Origin: Chloroflexota bacterium
GTDB lineage: Bacteria > Chloroflexota > UBA11872 > VXOZ01
Assembly (NCBI GenBank): GCA_028874195.1
Contig: JAPPLM010000017.1
Span: forward strand, 1 to 32,024
DNA length: 32,024 nt
Direction of reading: 5' to 3'
Shown here: in pieces, positions 14,808-22,859 of the stretch
Position numbering within the stretch: the first letter of the stretch is position 1
Layout of the letters: every line of letters starts with the position of its first letter
The notes under the pieces: generated by a model
Seen by the model: only the letters and a program-made list of their open reading frames with translations
Database searches by the model: none
Told to the model about the DNA's origin: nothing
Position numbers and translations under genes: made by a program

Positions 14808-16253
14808 TTGGCAACTCTGACAGGCACAATTCACGACGCGGCAACGGGCAGCCGGCTGGCGGCGAAGGTCTCGGTGCTGAGCAGCCATGGCAGGTACCTC
14901 GCGCCGGAAGACAGCCTGGCAACCATGGGAACGACCAATCCGTTCTTCTACGCCGACGGCACGTTTTCCCTCGAAGGACCGCGCGGGCAGGTGGACGTGC
15001 GCGTGGAACGGGGCACGGAGTACGCGCCTTTGGAAATGACGGTAGATCTGCCACTGCACGGTACGGTGAAACTCGATTTGCCGCTGCAACGCTGGATTAG
15101 TCTGCCGAAGCAGGGACTCTACCCGGGCAATACGCACATACACTACCGGGAGACTGAAACCCGTCCCGAGGAGCGCCTCCGCTTTGACTCCTCAGTTGAG
15201 GACCTCACCGTCACCATCATCAGCGTGTTGCAGCGCGGCGAACTGGAATACGCCACCAACCGCTTTCCCGTGGGAGAAATGGAGCATCCCACCACGCCCG
15301 GCCACGTGCTCGACGTGGGTGAAGAGACGCGGCACAATAGCTGGTCATACGGCACCGGGTATGGCCATGTGATGCTGGTGCGGCTGCAGGAGCAGGTTGA
15401 GCCGCTCAGCCGCGGTGTGCTCGTGGACGAGTCGGCGCCGGACTATCCCCCGCTGATCGATGCGTGCGCCGCGGCGCAGGAGCAGGGCGGGGTGACGATC
15501 TGGTGCCACAACGGCAAGGGGATGGAAGCGCCGATTGCCGCCGGTCTGGGGCGCTTGGATGCGGTCAATCTCTTCGATCCCTACTGGACTGACCCGGAGT
15601 ACGACCTGTGGTACCACTTGCTCAACTGCGGATTCCAGTTGCCGATAAGCACCGGCTCGGACTGGTTTGTCTGCTCGGCAAACCGCGTCTACGTGCAGCT
15701 TGAGGACTCTTTTTCATACGATTCGTGGCTTAACGGTCTGAAGAGCGGGGCCACCTTTATCACCAACGGGCCGTCGCTTACCCTGCGTGTTGCCGGTCAA
15801 CCGCCCGGCAGCGTCCTGGACGTGCGTACCAGCAGACGCAAGCAGGTGAATACCTTTGTGCGCTGGCAATCCTTGCGGCCGGTGCAACGCATTGAGCTAA
15901 TCTGCAATGGCGACGTGGTGGCGCGCGAGGAATATAGCGAGGGCCTGCGCGAAGGCGTGCTGCGCACGAGACTGGCGGTGCCCAACGACAGTTGGATTGC
16001 CGCCCGCTGCTCGGGCCGCCAGCGTGATAGCTACGGCCACTCCCAATGGGCGCATACCAGTCCGGTCTATGTGCAGGCCGGGGGCGCCAACCCGGCTACA
16101 CGGGCGTCTGCCGAGTTCTTCGTGGCTGAAATGGAGCGGGCAATCGAATGGGTTTCAACGCAAGGCCGCTTCGACCACGACGACCACCGGCAACGCATGC
16201 TGGAGATCTTCGGCAATGGTCGCGAGCAGTACGCGCGGCTCGCCAGCAGTTAG
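14808..16253 (+). CDS. CehA/McbA-like metallohydrolase (PHP superfamily)
   Basis: The 481 residues begin with a beta-rich segment (1-95; SLEGPRGQVDVRVERG looks like a carboxypeptidase-regulatory-like fold). A PHP-type metal centre follows: H110 and H112 in GNTHIH, H234 in IWCHNG and D285 in STGSDW. This resembles the CehA/McbA family, named for carbaryl hydrolases, whose natural substrates are mostly unknown. A beta-sandwich (about 325-415) follows. Being directly behind a sugar-acid dehydratase suggests a role with carbohydrate-derived esters or lactones, but this is inference. The start is TTG at 14808, chosen because GGAGAGAGGA ends 7 bases before it and the family N-terminus starts there. 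No signal peptide is seen. Confidence 0.8.
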   Translation: MATLTGTIHDAATGSRLAAKVSVLSSHGRYLAPEDSLATMGTTNPFFYADGTFSLEGPRGQVDVRVERGTEYAPLEMTVDLPLHGTVKLDLPLQRWISLPKQGLYPGNTHIHYRETETRPEERLRFDSSVEDLTVTIISVLQRGELEYATNRFPVGEMEHPTTPGHVLDVGEETRHNSWSYGTGYGHVMLVRLQEQVEPLSRGVLVDESAPDYPPLIDACAAAQEQGGVTIWCHNGKGMEAPIAAGLGRLDAVNLFDPYWTDPEYDLWYHLLNCGFQLPISTGSDWFVCSANRVYVQLEDSFSYDSWLNGLKSGATFITNGPSLTLRVAGQPPGSVLDVRTSRRKQVNTFVRWQSLRPVQRIELICNGDVVAREEYSEGLREGVLRTRLAVPNDSWIAARCSGRQRDSYGHSQWAHTSPVYVQAGGANPATRASAEFFVAEMERAIEWVSTQGRFDHDDHRQRMLEIFGNGREQYARLASS

Positions 16254-16340
16254 ATTGCCCACGCGGTCCGCTAGCGGCTTCTCACTGTCGCACCTGTCCT
16301 CAATTCGCAAGCCCCATGCTACCTTGATCGAATGTCTCAT

Positions 16341-16362
16341 CGTAGCGCGGGGGCTTGTCCCT
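16341..16362 (+). repeat. Repeat family C (GCGGGGGCTTGTCCC), copy 1
   Basis: Reads cgtagcgcgggggcttgtcc, shared with 16518-16544 almost to the base but with the right arm diverged (ctcac instead of ccgctc). A third, more diverged copy is at 16738-16764. Confidence 0.7.
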
Positions 16363-16390
16363 CACTGGAATGAGCTTACTCGCCCAAGAC

Positions 16391-16418
16391 AGATGGACTC
16401 CCGCGAAAGCGGGAGTGA
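16391..16418 (+). repeat. Repeat family A palindrome (GATGGAYTCCCGC...GCGGGARTGA), copy 1
   Basis: agatggactcccgc, then gaaa loop, then gcgggagtga. The stem is 8 bp with a GAAA tetraloop. The same element with compensating A/G changes recurs at 16791, 26061, 27015 and, inverted and diverged, 18623. Such elements are what give FPRKRESI in spurious translations. Confidence 0.8.
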
Positions 16419-16517
16419 CGTGCCAATACCTGTCGATTCAGAGTGTAGACTTGGTCTAATTCTCTATTGGAATTCGGAAGTCTCCGCTATTCTACCTTCT
16501 AAAGTGAAAGTTAGGAC

Positions 16518-16545
16518 GTAGCGCGGGGGCTTGTCCCCCGCTCTT
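16518..16545 (+). repeat. Repeat family C, copy 2
   Basis: gtagcgcgggggcttgtccc followed by ccgctctt. The gcggggg/cccccgc arms pair perfectly around ctt-gt, making a strong short hairpin. Confidence 0.7.
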
Positions 16546-16670
16546 GTCGCATTAAGCTTGTAGTGCATACCGCTGTTCCACTAAGTCCTAGGAGATGGAT
16601 GAGCGTGCGCACAGCCGTTCGCCTTGAGCTTGTCGAAAGGTGAACGGCGGGTTGTTTGTGGCGCGCTGTA

Positions 16671-16711
16671 CTACCCGTTCATACTTCGACAGGCTCAGTA
16701 CGAACGGGTAG
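16671..16711. repeat. Repeat family B palindrome (TTCGACAGGCTCAG core), copy
   Basis: ctacccgttc (16671-16680) is repeated in inverted form as gaacgggtag (16702-16711), around a loop containing cttcgacaggctcag. A half-copy, gagcttgtcgaaagg, lies just upstream at about 16,626. Confidence 0.75.
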
Positions 16712-16737
16712 TCCGCTGCTCAGCCGCTTTATGCGAC

Positions 16738-16764
16738 AGCATTGGGGCTTGCCCCCCGCTCTTG
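16738..16764 (+). repeat. Repeat family C, copy 3 (diverged)
   Basis: cagcattggggcttgccccc followed by cgctctt. It shares the ggggctt-g-cccc hairpin and the trailing cgctcttg with copy 2. Confidence 0.6.
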
Positions 16765-16790
16765 GGTCGGTGTGGACGTGCCAAATTGCG

Positions 16791-16818
16791 GATGGATTCC
16801 CGCGTGTGCGGGAATAAC
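16791..16818 (+). repeat. Repeat family A palindrome, copy 2
   Basis: gatggattcccgcgtgtgcg followed by ggaataac. It has the same hairpin as the copies at 26061 and 27015; the right end reads aataac instead of aatgac. Confidence 0.75.
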
Positions 16819-16858
16819 CATGGCCTTTCCCAGACCACACAGGTTACTGAAGAAGAAC

Positions 16859-16911
16859 GCACATCTCTCCGTTCGTGCTGAGCCCGTCGAAGTTTGAACG
16901 GAGAGATGTGC
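16859..16911. repeat. Repeat family B long inverted repeat
   Basis: gcacatctctccgttc (16859-16874) and gaacggagagatgtgc (16896-16911) are a perfect 16-bp inverted repeat around a 21-base loop containing gctgagcccgtcgaag. It is the longest perfect palindrome I found in the window. Confidence 0.8.
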
Positions 16912-16942
16912 ATTGCAAGCAGTTACTCAATTCCTACGGCGT

Positions 16943-16973
16943 CCGCCCTTCGACGAGGCTCAGGGCGAACGGC
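16943..16973. repeat. Repeat family B palindrome, further copy
   Basis: ccgcccttcgacgaggctca followed by gggcgaacgg. The ccgccct and agggcgaac arms pair around the ttcgacgaggctc core shared with the other family B copies. Confidence 0.7.
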
Positions 16974-17062
16974 ATTGTGGCTTACTTTCAGATTAATGAC
17001 GGAACCAAATCCCCTGCGATTCTGAGACAAGCTCCAATTCGTCCCCGGTAAGACACGACGGG

Positions 17063-18232
17063 CTAGACTTCCTCCCGCCGGTCTTCCCAGGCGTTCCAGT
17101 AGAGTGTCTCGATCTCCTCCGGTGTCGGTTGGCGGGGATTGCTGGCGGCGTTGGGTTCTTTGGCGCTGTTGGCAACCATGTGCGGCAGTTTCTGCGACAA
17201 TTGCTCTTTGGTAACGCCGGCTTCTTGCAGCGAGGCCGGAATGCCGACCTGAGCCCGTAACGCTGCCAAGGCGTCAACGAGAGAAGCGATGGGATTGTCT
17301 CCGCTCAAGCCAAGGCGTGTTGCGAGGTCAGTGTATTTTTCGGCGGCTGCCCGCGCGTTGAAGGTGACGACGTGCGGCAAGAGCAGGGCGTTGGCGCGTC
17401 CGTGAGGCAGGCCGAAGGCCGGCGTAAGCTGGTGCGAGAGCGCGTGGCAGAGCCCCAATCCCGCGCGCATGGTCGCTCCGGCGATAGCCGCGGCCAGGTG
17501 CATTTCAGCGCGGGCGGCCGTATTGGCAGTCTCTTGCACCGACGCAGGCAAGTGGGCAAAGACCGTGGCGATGGCCCCTGCTCCCAGCGCTTGCGTCACG
17601 CGGTGGGATTCAATACTGGCGAAGGATTCTACGGCATGCGCCAGGGCATCATAGCCGGTGTCCGCCGCAACGTGGGCCGGCATGGTGGCGGGCACGGCCG
17701 GGTCGAGAATGGCGGCGTCGGGAACGCCGGTGAAAAGGACGCGCTTGATGGGGCCTTGCGCGGTGTTCTCCGATATCACGGCTCCGCGGCTGACCTCCGA
17801 GCCGGTGCCGCTGGTGGAGGGAATGGCAATGCAGGTCATGCGGCCGGTCTGGCGCGGCGGTGGATTGAAACCTGCTGCCACAAGCTCCGGCACCGATACC
17901 CCGGGCGTCTCACAGGCGGCGCGGACGGTCTTGGTGACGTCGAGCGTGGAGCCGCCGCCCAGACCAACGATCGTATCCGGCGCAAACTCCTCTGCCAGTT
18001 CCACGCCCGCGATGCAGGTCTCCTGTGATGGATCGGGTTCGACGGCATCGAAGACGGTCGTTGCCGCGCCCGCTTGGCGCGCCAGACCGCAGACGCGTTC
18101 GGTGAAGCCCAGTTGCGTCATTACCGGGTCCGCCACCACCAGCACCCGCTTGCCGCAGAGCGACGGCAACAATTCTAACGCACCATCCCCAAGGTGAATC
18201 TCGGTAGGCATTGAGAATGAGCGAATGTCCAT
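17063..18232 (-). CDS. Iron-containing alcohol dehydrogenase family protein
   Basis: This 389-residue type III (Fe-ADH) dehydrogenase is the usual length. The NAD-binding part has GLGGGSTLD (90-98) and PSTSGTGSE (139-147). The metal site residues are D195 and H199 (DTGYDALAHAVES), H263 (GLCHALSH) and H277 (GLPHGRAN). The family includes lactaldehyde reductase, 1,3-propanediol and 4-hydroxybutyrate dehydrogenases and maleylacetate reductase; the intact Asp-His-His-His set argues for an alcohol dehydrogenase rather than maleylacetate reductase, but the substrate is unresolved. ATG at 18232 is preceded by ACAGGAGGAGACC, which decides the start; the reading upstream to 18328 is not expected to be translated. 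Confidence 0.9.
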   Translation of the reverse strand: MDIRSFSMPTEIHLGDGALELLPSLCGKRVLVVADPVMTQLGFTERVCGLARQAGAATTVFDAVEPDPSQETCIAGVELAEEFAPDTIVGLGGGSTLDVTKTVRAACETPGVSVPELVAAGFNPPPRQTGRMTCIAIPSTSGTGSEVSRGAVISENTAQGPIKRVLFTGVPDAAILDPAVPATMPAHVAADTGYDALAHAVESFASIESHRVTQALGAGAIATVFAHLPASVQETANTAARAEMHLAAAIAGATMRAGLGLCHALSHQLTPAFGLPHGRANALLLPHVVTFNARAAAEKYTDLATRLGLSGDNPIASLVDALAALRAQVGIPASLQEAGVTKEQLSQKLPHMVANSAKEPNAASNPRQPTPEEIETLYWNAWEDRREEV

Positions 18233-18668
18233 GAGCAGGTCTCCTCCTGTAGGAAGAATTGACGAACTGCAATCTAACAAGGCAAAGGTGATTATGGGAA
18301 CTTTGTGCTTGGAAGCGCAATGAAGCATTGTCAGAGAAAGATCGCGCCTAGGCCACAGTATACGGCATCCCTCACCCGGAGAGTGGGATCAACTATTCGC
18401 AGGACTTTTGGGTGCGAGAGTGGCGTATCTGCGGCGAGCGGGGTGTCAGGAGGGTCTTACACTACACCGCACACCGCAATAGCATGTTCCCGTAGGCCGC
18501 GTCTACTCTGGTATCATTGAAATTAGAAGAATGACGAATGTCTTGGGCCAGTTGGGTCTGTGAAATCAGACGGATGTAATTGGTAGCCGTGTCCACTATT
18601 AGCCACCGAGTATTCGCTGGCTCTTCCCGCGCAAGCGCGAATCCATCCCTTGACTATAGAGAATCACC
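18233..18668. other. Divergent intergenic region, 436 bases
   Basis: This region lies between the minus-strand alcohol dehydrogenase and the plus-strand ATPase. It holds a cctcacccggagagtggg element at about 18,370, similar in kind to repeats near 12,200, and a diverged family A palindrome at 18623-18649 just before the ATPase start. No gene was recognised. Confidence 0.5.
18623..18649 (-). repeat. Repeat family A palindrome, diverged inverted copy
   Basis: On the minus strand it reads gggatggattcgcgcttgcg followed by cgggaaga: the family A element with one substitution in the left arm and a diverged right end. It ends 20 bases before the GTG of the ATPase gene. Confidence 0.6.
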
Positions 18669-20015
18669 GTGATTACCTCGCTCCGCCTCGTCAACTTCAA
18701 GAACTTCGCCGATGAAACACTGCGCCTCGGTCCGTTCACCCTTATCGTGGGGGCCAACGCAAGCGGTAAGAGTAACATTCGGGATGCTTTTCGATTCCTT
18801 GAGGGCATTTGCGACAACTACACTTTGGCGGAGATTCTTGGTGGAAGATATGGTGCTGAAGATCAGCCTGTCCGTGGCGCTGCCAATGAGGTTATTCGCT
18901 TTGGACAGGATGAATTCGCTCTTGAAGTCGAGATGGAATTGACTGAGTTGCTCAAGTCAGGCGTAAAGAGCATACGCTATTTTATCCGAATCCGACGTGA
19001 TCAGGCTGGAGGTCAATTCCAAGTTATAGCCGAATCACTAAGAACTGGTGCAAGGACGCCGGATTCGCGAGTTCCTGAAATCTTGTATACGAGTGATCCG
19101 CCCCTGAATTGCAGCAAGGGAGCGGAGCTAGAGGATTCCAAGCTGCGTCTCTACCTTCCGCTGGCCGGCGAGCCGATAGAAGTCGCTTCAGATCAACCTG
19201 GCCTCAGTCAGATTGATGATTTCCTTAGTGATTTTGTCAGTATGAACGGGCCTGAAGACATTGATGACGAACAAGCTAAGGACCTTATAGCTAAGTTGAC
19301 TATCTACCTGACAAAGCTGGACATCAGGAGAGAACTCTTGAGTATGCACTTTCTGGAGTTATCGCCGGAAAGCATGCGGAGGGCTGCCGTCCCTGGTGCT
19401 ACTAGATTGGGCGAATCAGGCAACAATTTGGCCACAGTGCTCGAGGCAATCTGCGGTAGTGCCCAGCGCAAGAGTGTCCTTCTATCATGGTTACATGAAC
19501 TTACCCCGATGGACGTAGAGGACTTGGAGTTTCCAATTGACCTGGACGGAACAGTAAACCTTCGAATACGGGAGGCTAATGGGCGAGGAGTATCGGCTCA
19601 TAGTGCATCTGATGGTACACTGCGGTTTCTCGGCATGCTGGCCGTGCTTTTGAGCGAAGACAGTGCTGGCTTCTACTTCTTCGAGGAGATCGACAACGGC
19701 ATCCATCCCGCGCGACTGCACCTCTTATTAGACCTCATTGAGCGGCAGACCGCCAAGGGAAAGATTCAAGTAGTTGCCACTACGCATTCGCCAGACGTGT
19801 TGAACCTCATAAATGACACGACTTTCGAGAATGCAGTGGTGGTCTATCGCGATGAGGACGCGGCGGACGCAGTCATCCGCCAGGTGGCGGAATTACCTAA
19901 TGCCCGAGAACTGCGGAAGTCCCAGGGACTGGGACGCCTCCACGCCAGCGGTTGGATGGAGAACATACTCTCATTCGCGGAGGCGGATGGGGAAGGTCAG
20001 AAGGACGGAGAATGA
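18669..20015 (+). CDS. AAA (ABC/SMC-type) ATPase of a two-gene ATPase/TOPRIM-like module
   Basis: This 448-residue ATPase belongs to the AAA_21/OLD-like class. The N-terminus MITSLRLVNFKNF is the usual RecF/SMC-like start. Walker A GANASGKSN is at 28-36, the ABC-type signature region SASDGTLRFL at 312-321, Walker B FYFFEEID at 335-342 with the catalytic Glu, and the switch histidine in ATTHSP at 370-375. Residues 50-300 are an insert (coiled coil or lid) of unknown role. The stop codon overlaps the start of the next gene (ATGA), indicating translational coupling. The gene is visibly less GC-rich than its neighbours and uses more A/T-ending codons, suggesting acquisition. Paired ATPase plus TOPRIM/RloB-type nucleases occur in phage defence (OLD, Gabija, PARIS, AbiL); membership of any of these is not shown. 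GTG start, weak ribosome binding site. Confidence 0.85.
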   Translation: MITSLRLVNFKNFADETLRLGPFTLIVGANASGKSNIRDAFRFLEGICDNYTLAEILGGRYGAEDQPVRGAANEVIRFGQDEFALEVEMELTELLKSGVKSIRYFIRIRRDQAGGQFQVIAESLRTGARTPDSRVPEILYTSDPPLNCSKGAELEDSKLRLYLPLAGEPIEVASDQPGLSQIDDFLSDFVSMNGPEDIDDEQAKDLIAKLTIYLTKLDIRRELLSMHFLELSPESMRRAAVPGATRLGESGNNLATVLEAICGSAQRKSVLLSWLHELTPMDVEDLEFPIDLDGTVNLRIREANGRGVSAHSASDGTLRFLGMLAVLLSEDSAGFYFFEEIDNGIHPARLHLLLDLIERQTAKGKIQVVATTHSPDVLNLINDTTFENAVVVYRDEDAADAVIRQVAELPNARELRKSQGLGRLHASGWMENILSFAEADGEGQKDGE

Positions 20016-20565
20016 GAGTCCTCCTGATCCCAGAAGATTTTCGCAACGATCAATACATTCTGAAGCCTATCTTTGAACGACTGTGTCGTGATATTGGCAG
20101 GTCGTCCCTGCGCGTTGAGGTTTGCCTTGACCCTTTGCTTGGCGGAGTAACTGAGGCATTGAAATCGGAACGCGTGCAAGAAATCGTCGAACAATACCCT
20201 ACGATAGACATCTTCATTCTTTGCGTAGACCGCGACGGCTGTGAGGGGAGACGCCAAAGACTCGATCAGATCGAAGCCGAGTTTGGAGACGCCTTCTTTG
20301 CGGAGAACGCTTGGGAAGAGATCGAGACGTGGGTACTGGCTGGATTAGAGTTGCCCACAGACTGGAATTGGCGGGATGTTCGCGCAGAAGTGCACGTCAA
20401 GGAGACTTACTTCGAGCCGTTTGCCGCTCTACGCGAATTGTCCGAGCGCCTGGCGGCGGTCGCAAGGAAGTAGGGGAAGAGGCAGCGCGTCAGATTGGCG
20501 CGATTCGACAGAAATGCCCCGAGGACTTTGACAGTCTTGCTCGACGTCTTGAGGCCAAAGTCTAA
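20012..20565 (+). pseudogene. TOPRIM-like (DUF4276/RloB-like) partner protein, apparent one-base frameshift
   Basis: The first frame from ATG 20012 (overlapping the ATPase stop) gives 153 residues ending at TAG 20471. It has a TOPRIM-like layout: E8 in LLIPEDF, the D-x-D of LCVDRDG (D73, D75), and ENAWEEIETWVLAG (98-111), a phrase typical of DUF4276-type proteins. After L147 the frame degenerates to AAVARK and stops. The -1 frame starting at 20452 continues as GGGRKEVGEEAARQIGAIRQ then KCPEDFDSLARRLE to a stop at 20565, which looks like the natural C-terminus. The joined protein would be about 184 residues. The break lies in ggcggcgg (20452-20459), a tract prone to indels or sequencing error. 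It could be a real mutation, an assembly error or, less likely, recoding; the catalytic-type residues lie in the intact part. Confidence 0.72.
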
Positions 20566-20636
20566 GCAAATTGGCAGACAGAAGATCGTAAAGAGTTCCT
20601 TTGAGATATCCTTGAAGCCCTCTGAAAGGACTGCCG

Positions 20637-22481
20637 ATGGCTACAAGAACACCACATAGCGCCCTGGTTGAACACGACACTATTGGCGAGAACGGACTGC
20701 TGCGGGTGTCTTCACTCGCGGAGTTGCAGGAGCAAGGCGTGGTCACGGCCACGGGGCACGGGCATACGGTGGCCGTGTTTTGGCACAACGAGCGGGCGTA
20801 CGCCGTGGACAACCGCTGTCCGCACATGGGATTTCCGCTGGCGAAGGGCATCTGCGAGGACGGCGTGCTGACCTGTTATTGGCATTATGCGCGTTTCGAT
20901 CTGGATTCGGGCGGCGCGTTCGACATCTGGGCCGGGGACCTGCGCGCGTTTCCGGTGACCGTGCGCGACGGCGAGGTGTGGGTGGATCTGCGGGAAACGC
21001 AGAGTGTTGACGAACGCTACGCGGAGGAGGTTCCCCGCCTTGAGAAAGCGTTGGAGCAGGGCATTGCGCTCAACCAAGCCAAGGCCGTGCTGGCCTTGCG
21101 GGACCTCAAGCCTGCTGAAGCGACGAAGCAGATCGTCGCTGCCACTGCCGGGTACGGCTTGCGGCGGGGATCGGGACGTAATCCGGGCGGCTGGGGCGAC
21201 GGCCTCACGATTCTCACGGCCATGGCGAACTTGCAGCCGCATCTCTCCGCGGACGATCAACCGCTCTCCCTCTATCACGGCACGCGCCGCGTAGGCGGCG
21301 ATGCCATGAACCGCACCGAGCGCATCCTGCTCGATCCGCTGCCGACGGCGGCGATACCGGCCGAGCGCCTCAAGCGCTGGTTCCGGGAGTACGTGGAAGT
21401 CCGCGACGCGGATGCGGCGGAGCGCACGCTGCGCACGGCAATAGCGACCGGCTGGCCGCCGCAGCAATTGCTCGACATGCTGGCCGCCGCCGCTACCGAT
21501 CACTACTACCGTGACTTTTCCCACGTCATGGATACGCTCGCCAAGGCAGCGGAGCTGCTCGACATTATCGGCTGGGAGAGTGCTGAAGCCGTGCTGCCAG
21601 CGCTGACGAGCCAATGGGCGCAGGCATCCCGCGAGGAAGAACGCAACGCCTGGCTGCGACCGGAAAACCTCGTGGCAATTGTTGAAGCGGCGGTGCCTGA
21701 GCTCGAAAAGGCGATTGATCTCGCGGCAATACCAACCGGTGGCTGGGACGACAGCCTGATCGACGCGCTCCTCGGCGACGACCCGCAAAGGAGCCTCGAT
21801 GCTCTACTGGCAGCCTTCCGGCAGGGCCTGGCCTTGGCCGATGGCGCGCAGGCCTTAGCCTATGCTTCCGCACTGCGTCTCACGCGCTTTCCCACCAGTA
21901 ACGAATTTGGCGATTGGGATACGGCGCTTCACCACTTTACGTACTGCGCGTCGCTCGCCCAGGTTGCCAAACGCGCGCCGTCTGTGGAACTGGCGCGGGG
22001 CGTGCTGCATGGCGCCATGGTGGTCTATCAGGCGCGTTTTCTCAATATGCCCGCCGCGCGCCTGCCGCATGCAACTGCGTTGGCGGCATTGCCAAGCGAC
22101 CCCAGCACTTTGCAAGAGCAACTCCTGGAGTATTGCGAGCGTCAAGGCGGCGTGGACGAGGCCGGGGCCGTCACCTACCGCTATCTCACCCTCGGCCATG
22201 ATCCGGCGCCGCTGATTGCCGCGCTCGGCCATGCCGTGCTCCGCGAAGACCCCAGCTTTCACGATTTCCAGATGCTCGAAGAAGGCGTGCGTCTCGCCCA
22301 GGATCTCGCCGCAGCCGGCCATAGCGACGCTTCATATCAGACGCTGGTCGCGATTGCCCGCTGGCAAGCGGCCCACGCGCCCACACCCCGCGCCACCACC
22401 CAGACCTACACCATCGCCCGCCGTCTGCACCGGGGCGAGGCTGTGTATGCCGATTCCAGTGATGACGAGGGTGTGGCTTGA
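20637..22481 (+). CDS. Rieske [2Fe-2S] protein with long uncharacterised alpha-helical region
   Basis: The 614-residue protein has a Rieske domain at residues 20-120: C61-P-H63 and C80-Y-W-H83 bind the cluster, and YWHYARFDLDSGG is typical of ferredoxin-type Rieske domains of ring-hydroxylating systems. The remaining about 490 residues are mostly helical and not a mononuclear-iron oxygenase domain: no D-x2-H-x4-H facial-triad pattern is present. Histidine-containing helices occur instead (LYHGTRR about 212-218, DHYYRDFSHVMD 288-299, ALHHFTYC further on), which could bind a metal, but this is speculation. No signal peptide, so cytoplasmic. ATG at 20637 has GAAAGGA upstream. It follows the ATPase/TOPRIM-like pair by 71 bases on the same strand but returns to high GC, so it is probably not part of that module. 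Confidence 0.82.
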   Translation: MATRTPHSALVEHDTIGENGLLRVSSLAELQEQGVVTATGHGHTVAVFWHNERAYAVDNRCPHMGFPLAKGICEDGVLTCYWHYARFDLDSGGAFDIWAGDLRAFPVTVRDGEVWVDLRETQSVDERYAEEVPRLEKALEQGIALNQAKAVLALRDLKPAEATKQIVAATAGYGLRRGSGRNPGGWGDGLTILTAMANLQPHLSADDQPLSLYHGTRRVGGDAMNRTERILLDPLPTAAIPAERLKRWFREYVEVRDADAAERTLRTAIATGWPPQQLLDMLAAAATDHYYRDFSHVMDTLAKAAELLDIIGWESAEAVLPALTSQWAQASREEERNAWLRPENLVAIVEAAVPELEKAIDLAAIPTGGWDDSLIDALLGDDPQRSLDALLAAFRQGLALADGAQALAYASALRLTRFPTSNEFGDWDTALHHFTYCASLAQVAKRAPSVELARGVLHGAMVVYQARFLNMPAARLPHATALAALPSDPSTLQEQLLEYCERQGGVDEAGAVTYRYLTLGHDPAPLIAALGHAVLREDPSFHDFQMLEEGVRLAQDLAAAGHSDASYQTLVAIARWQAAHAPTPRATTQTYTIARRLHRGEAVYADSSDDEGVA

Positions 22482-22859
22482 GGTGTGGGTCTTGCATTAG
22501 CTAATTGTACGGCCATTCGTCTGCTAGTTTGCGGGTCGTAGCGGATGACCGGCAACGCACTTGATTCCATAGAGAGGGCAGTCACAAGGACTGCCCCAAC
22601 CGCAGGTCTGTGAAGGGTGTGCACCTGTGCCAACGGGAAGAGGGAGTGTGCGGGCTCTTCCGCGCTCGAGATTTCAACGGGCAGCGCAGTGGCATTGAGG
22701 TAGACCTACCTGATTGCACGTGCAAGCTACCGTTTTGTGAATTGCAGTTTTCGGCGACTACAATAGTCGGCTGCAAGTAGGTTAGAATGAGTGGTGAAGG
22801 CAGGCCGAATGATGGCCATGCTCTATTCATAGGTGAACGCTGCAAAGTGAGAGTCAGGT
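22482..22859. other. Intergenic region upstream of leuC, 378 bases
   Basis: It contains an 8-bp hairpin, gggcagtc-acaag-gactgccc at 22576-22596, possibly the terminator of the Rieske gene although no T-run follows, and the candidate leuC promoter at 22735-22764. The leader from that promoter to leuC is about 90 nt. I saw no leucine-rich leader peptide and no T-box core in it. No gene was recognised. Confidence 0.5.
22735..22764 (+). promoter_or_regulatory. Candidate sigma70 promoter for leuCD
   Basis: TTGTGA (22735-22740, 4 of 6 matches), 18-base spacer, TACAAT (22759-22764, 5 of 6). The -10 sits in an A/T-richer stretch, and the predicted start near 22772 gives a leader of about 88 nt. Confidence 0.42.

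Larger units (their letters stand above)
16254..17062. other. Gene-free repeat island, 809 bases
   Basis: No credible gene lies here; the one open frame of note (16624-16881) translates only repeats. The region is a patchwork of at least three palindromic repeat families, listed individually, interleaved within about 650 bases. It separates two convergent genes, a place where insertions cost little. Short connecting sequences are unremarkable. Confidence 0.75.

Noticed and set aside
16624-16881. Open frame of 85 codons in the repeat island
   Set aside because: It consists entirely of translated palindromic repeats and lacks a ribosome binding site.
16254-17062. Possible CRISPR array in the repeat island
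   Set aside because: Repeats belong to several different palindromic families, spacing is irregular, and no cas gene is present.
20444-20473. Programmed -1 ribosomal frameshift in the TOPRIM-like gene
   Set aside because: No X-XXY-YYZ slippery heptamer is present at the switch point (cctggcggcgg), and no stimulatory structure is evident. A plain indel or assembly error is simpler.
18669-20565. Naming the ATPase/TOPRIM-like pair as PARIS, Gabija or AbiL
   Set aside because: Only general motifs are visible. Gabija's ATPase and TOPRIM are fused, the PARIS partner is longer, and RloB similarity is too weak by eye to name a system.
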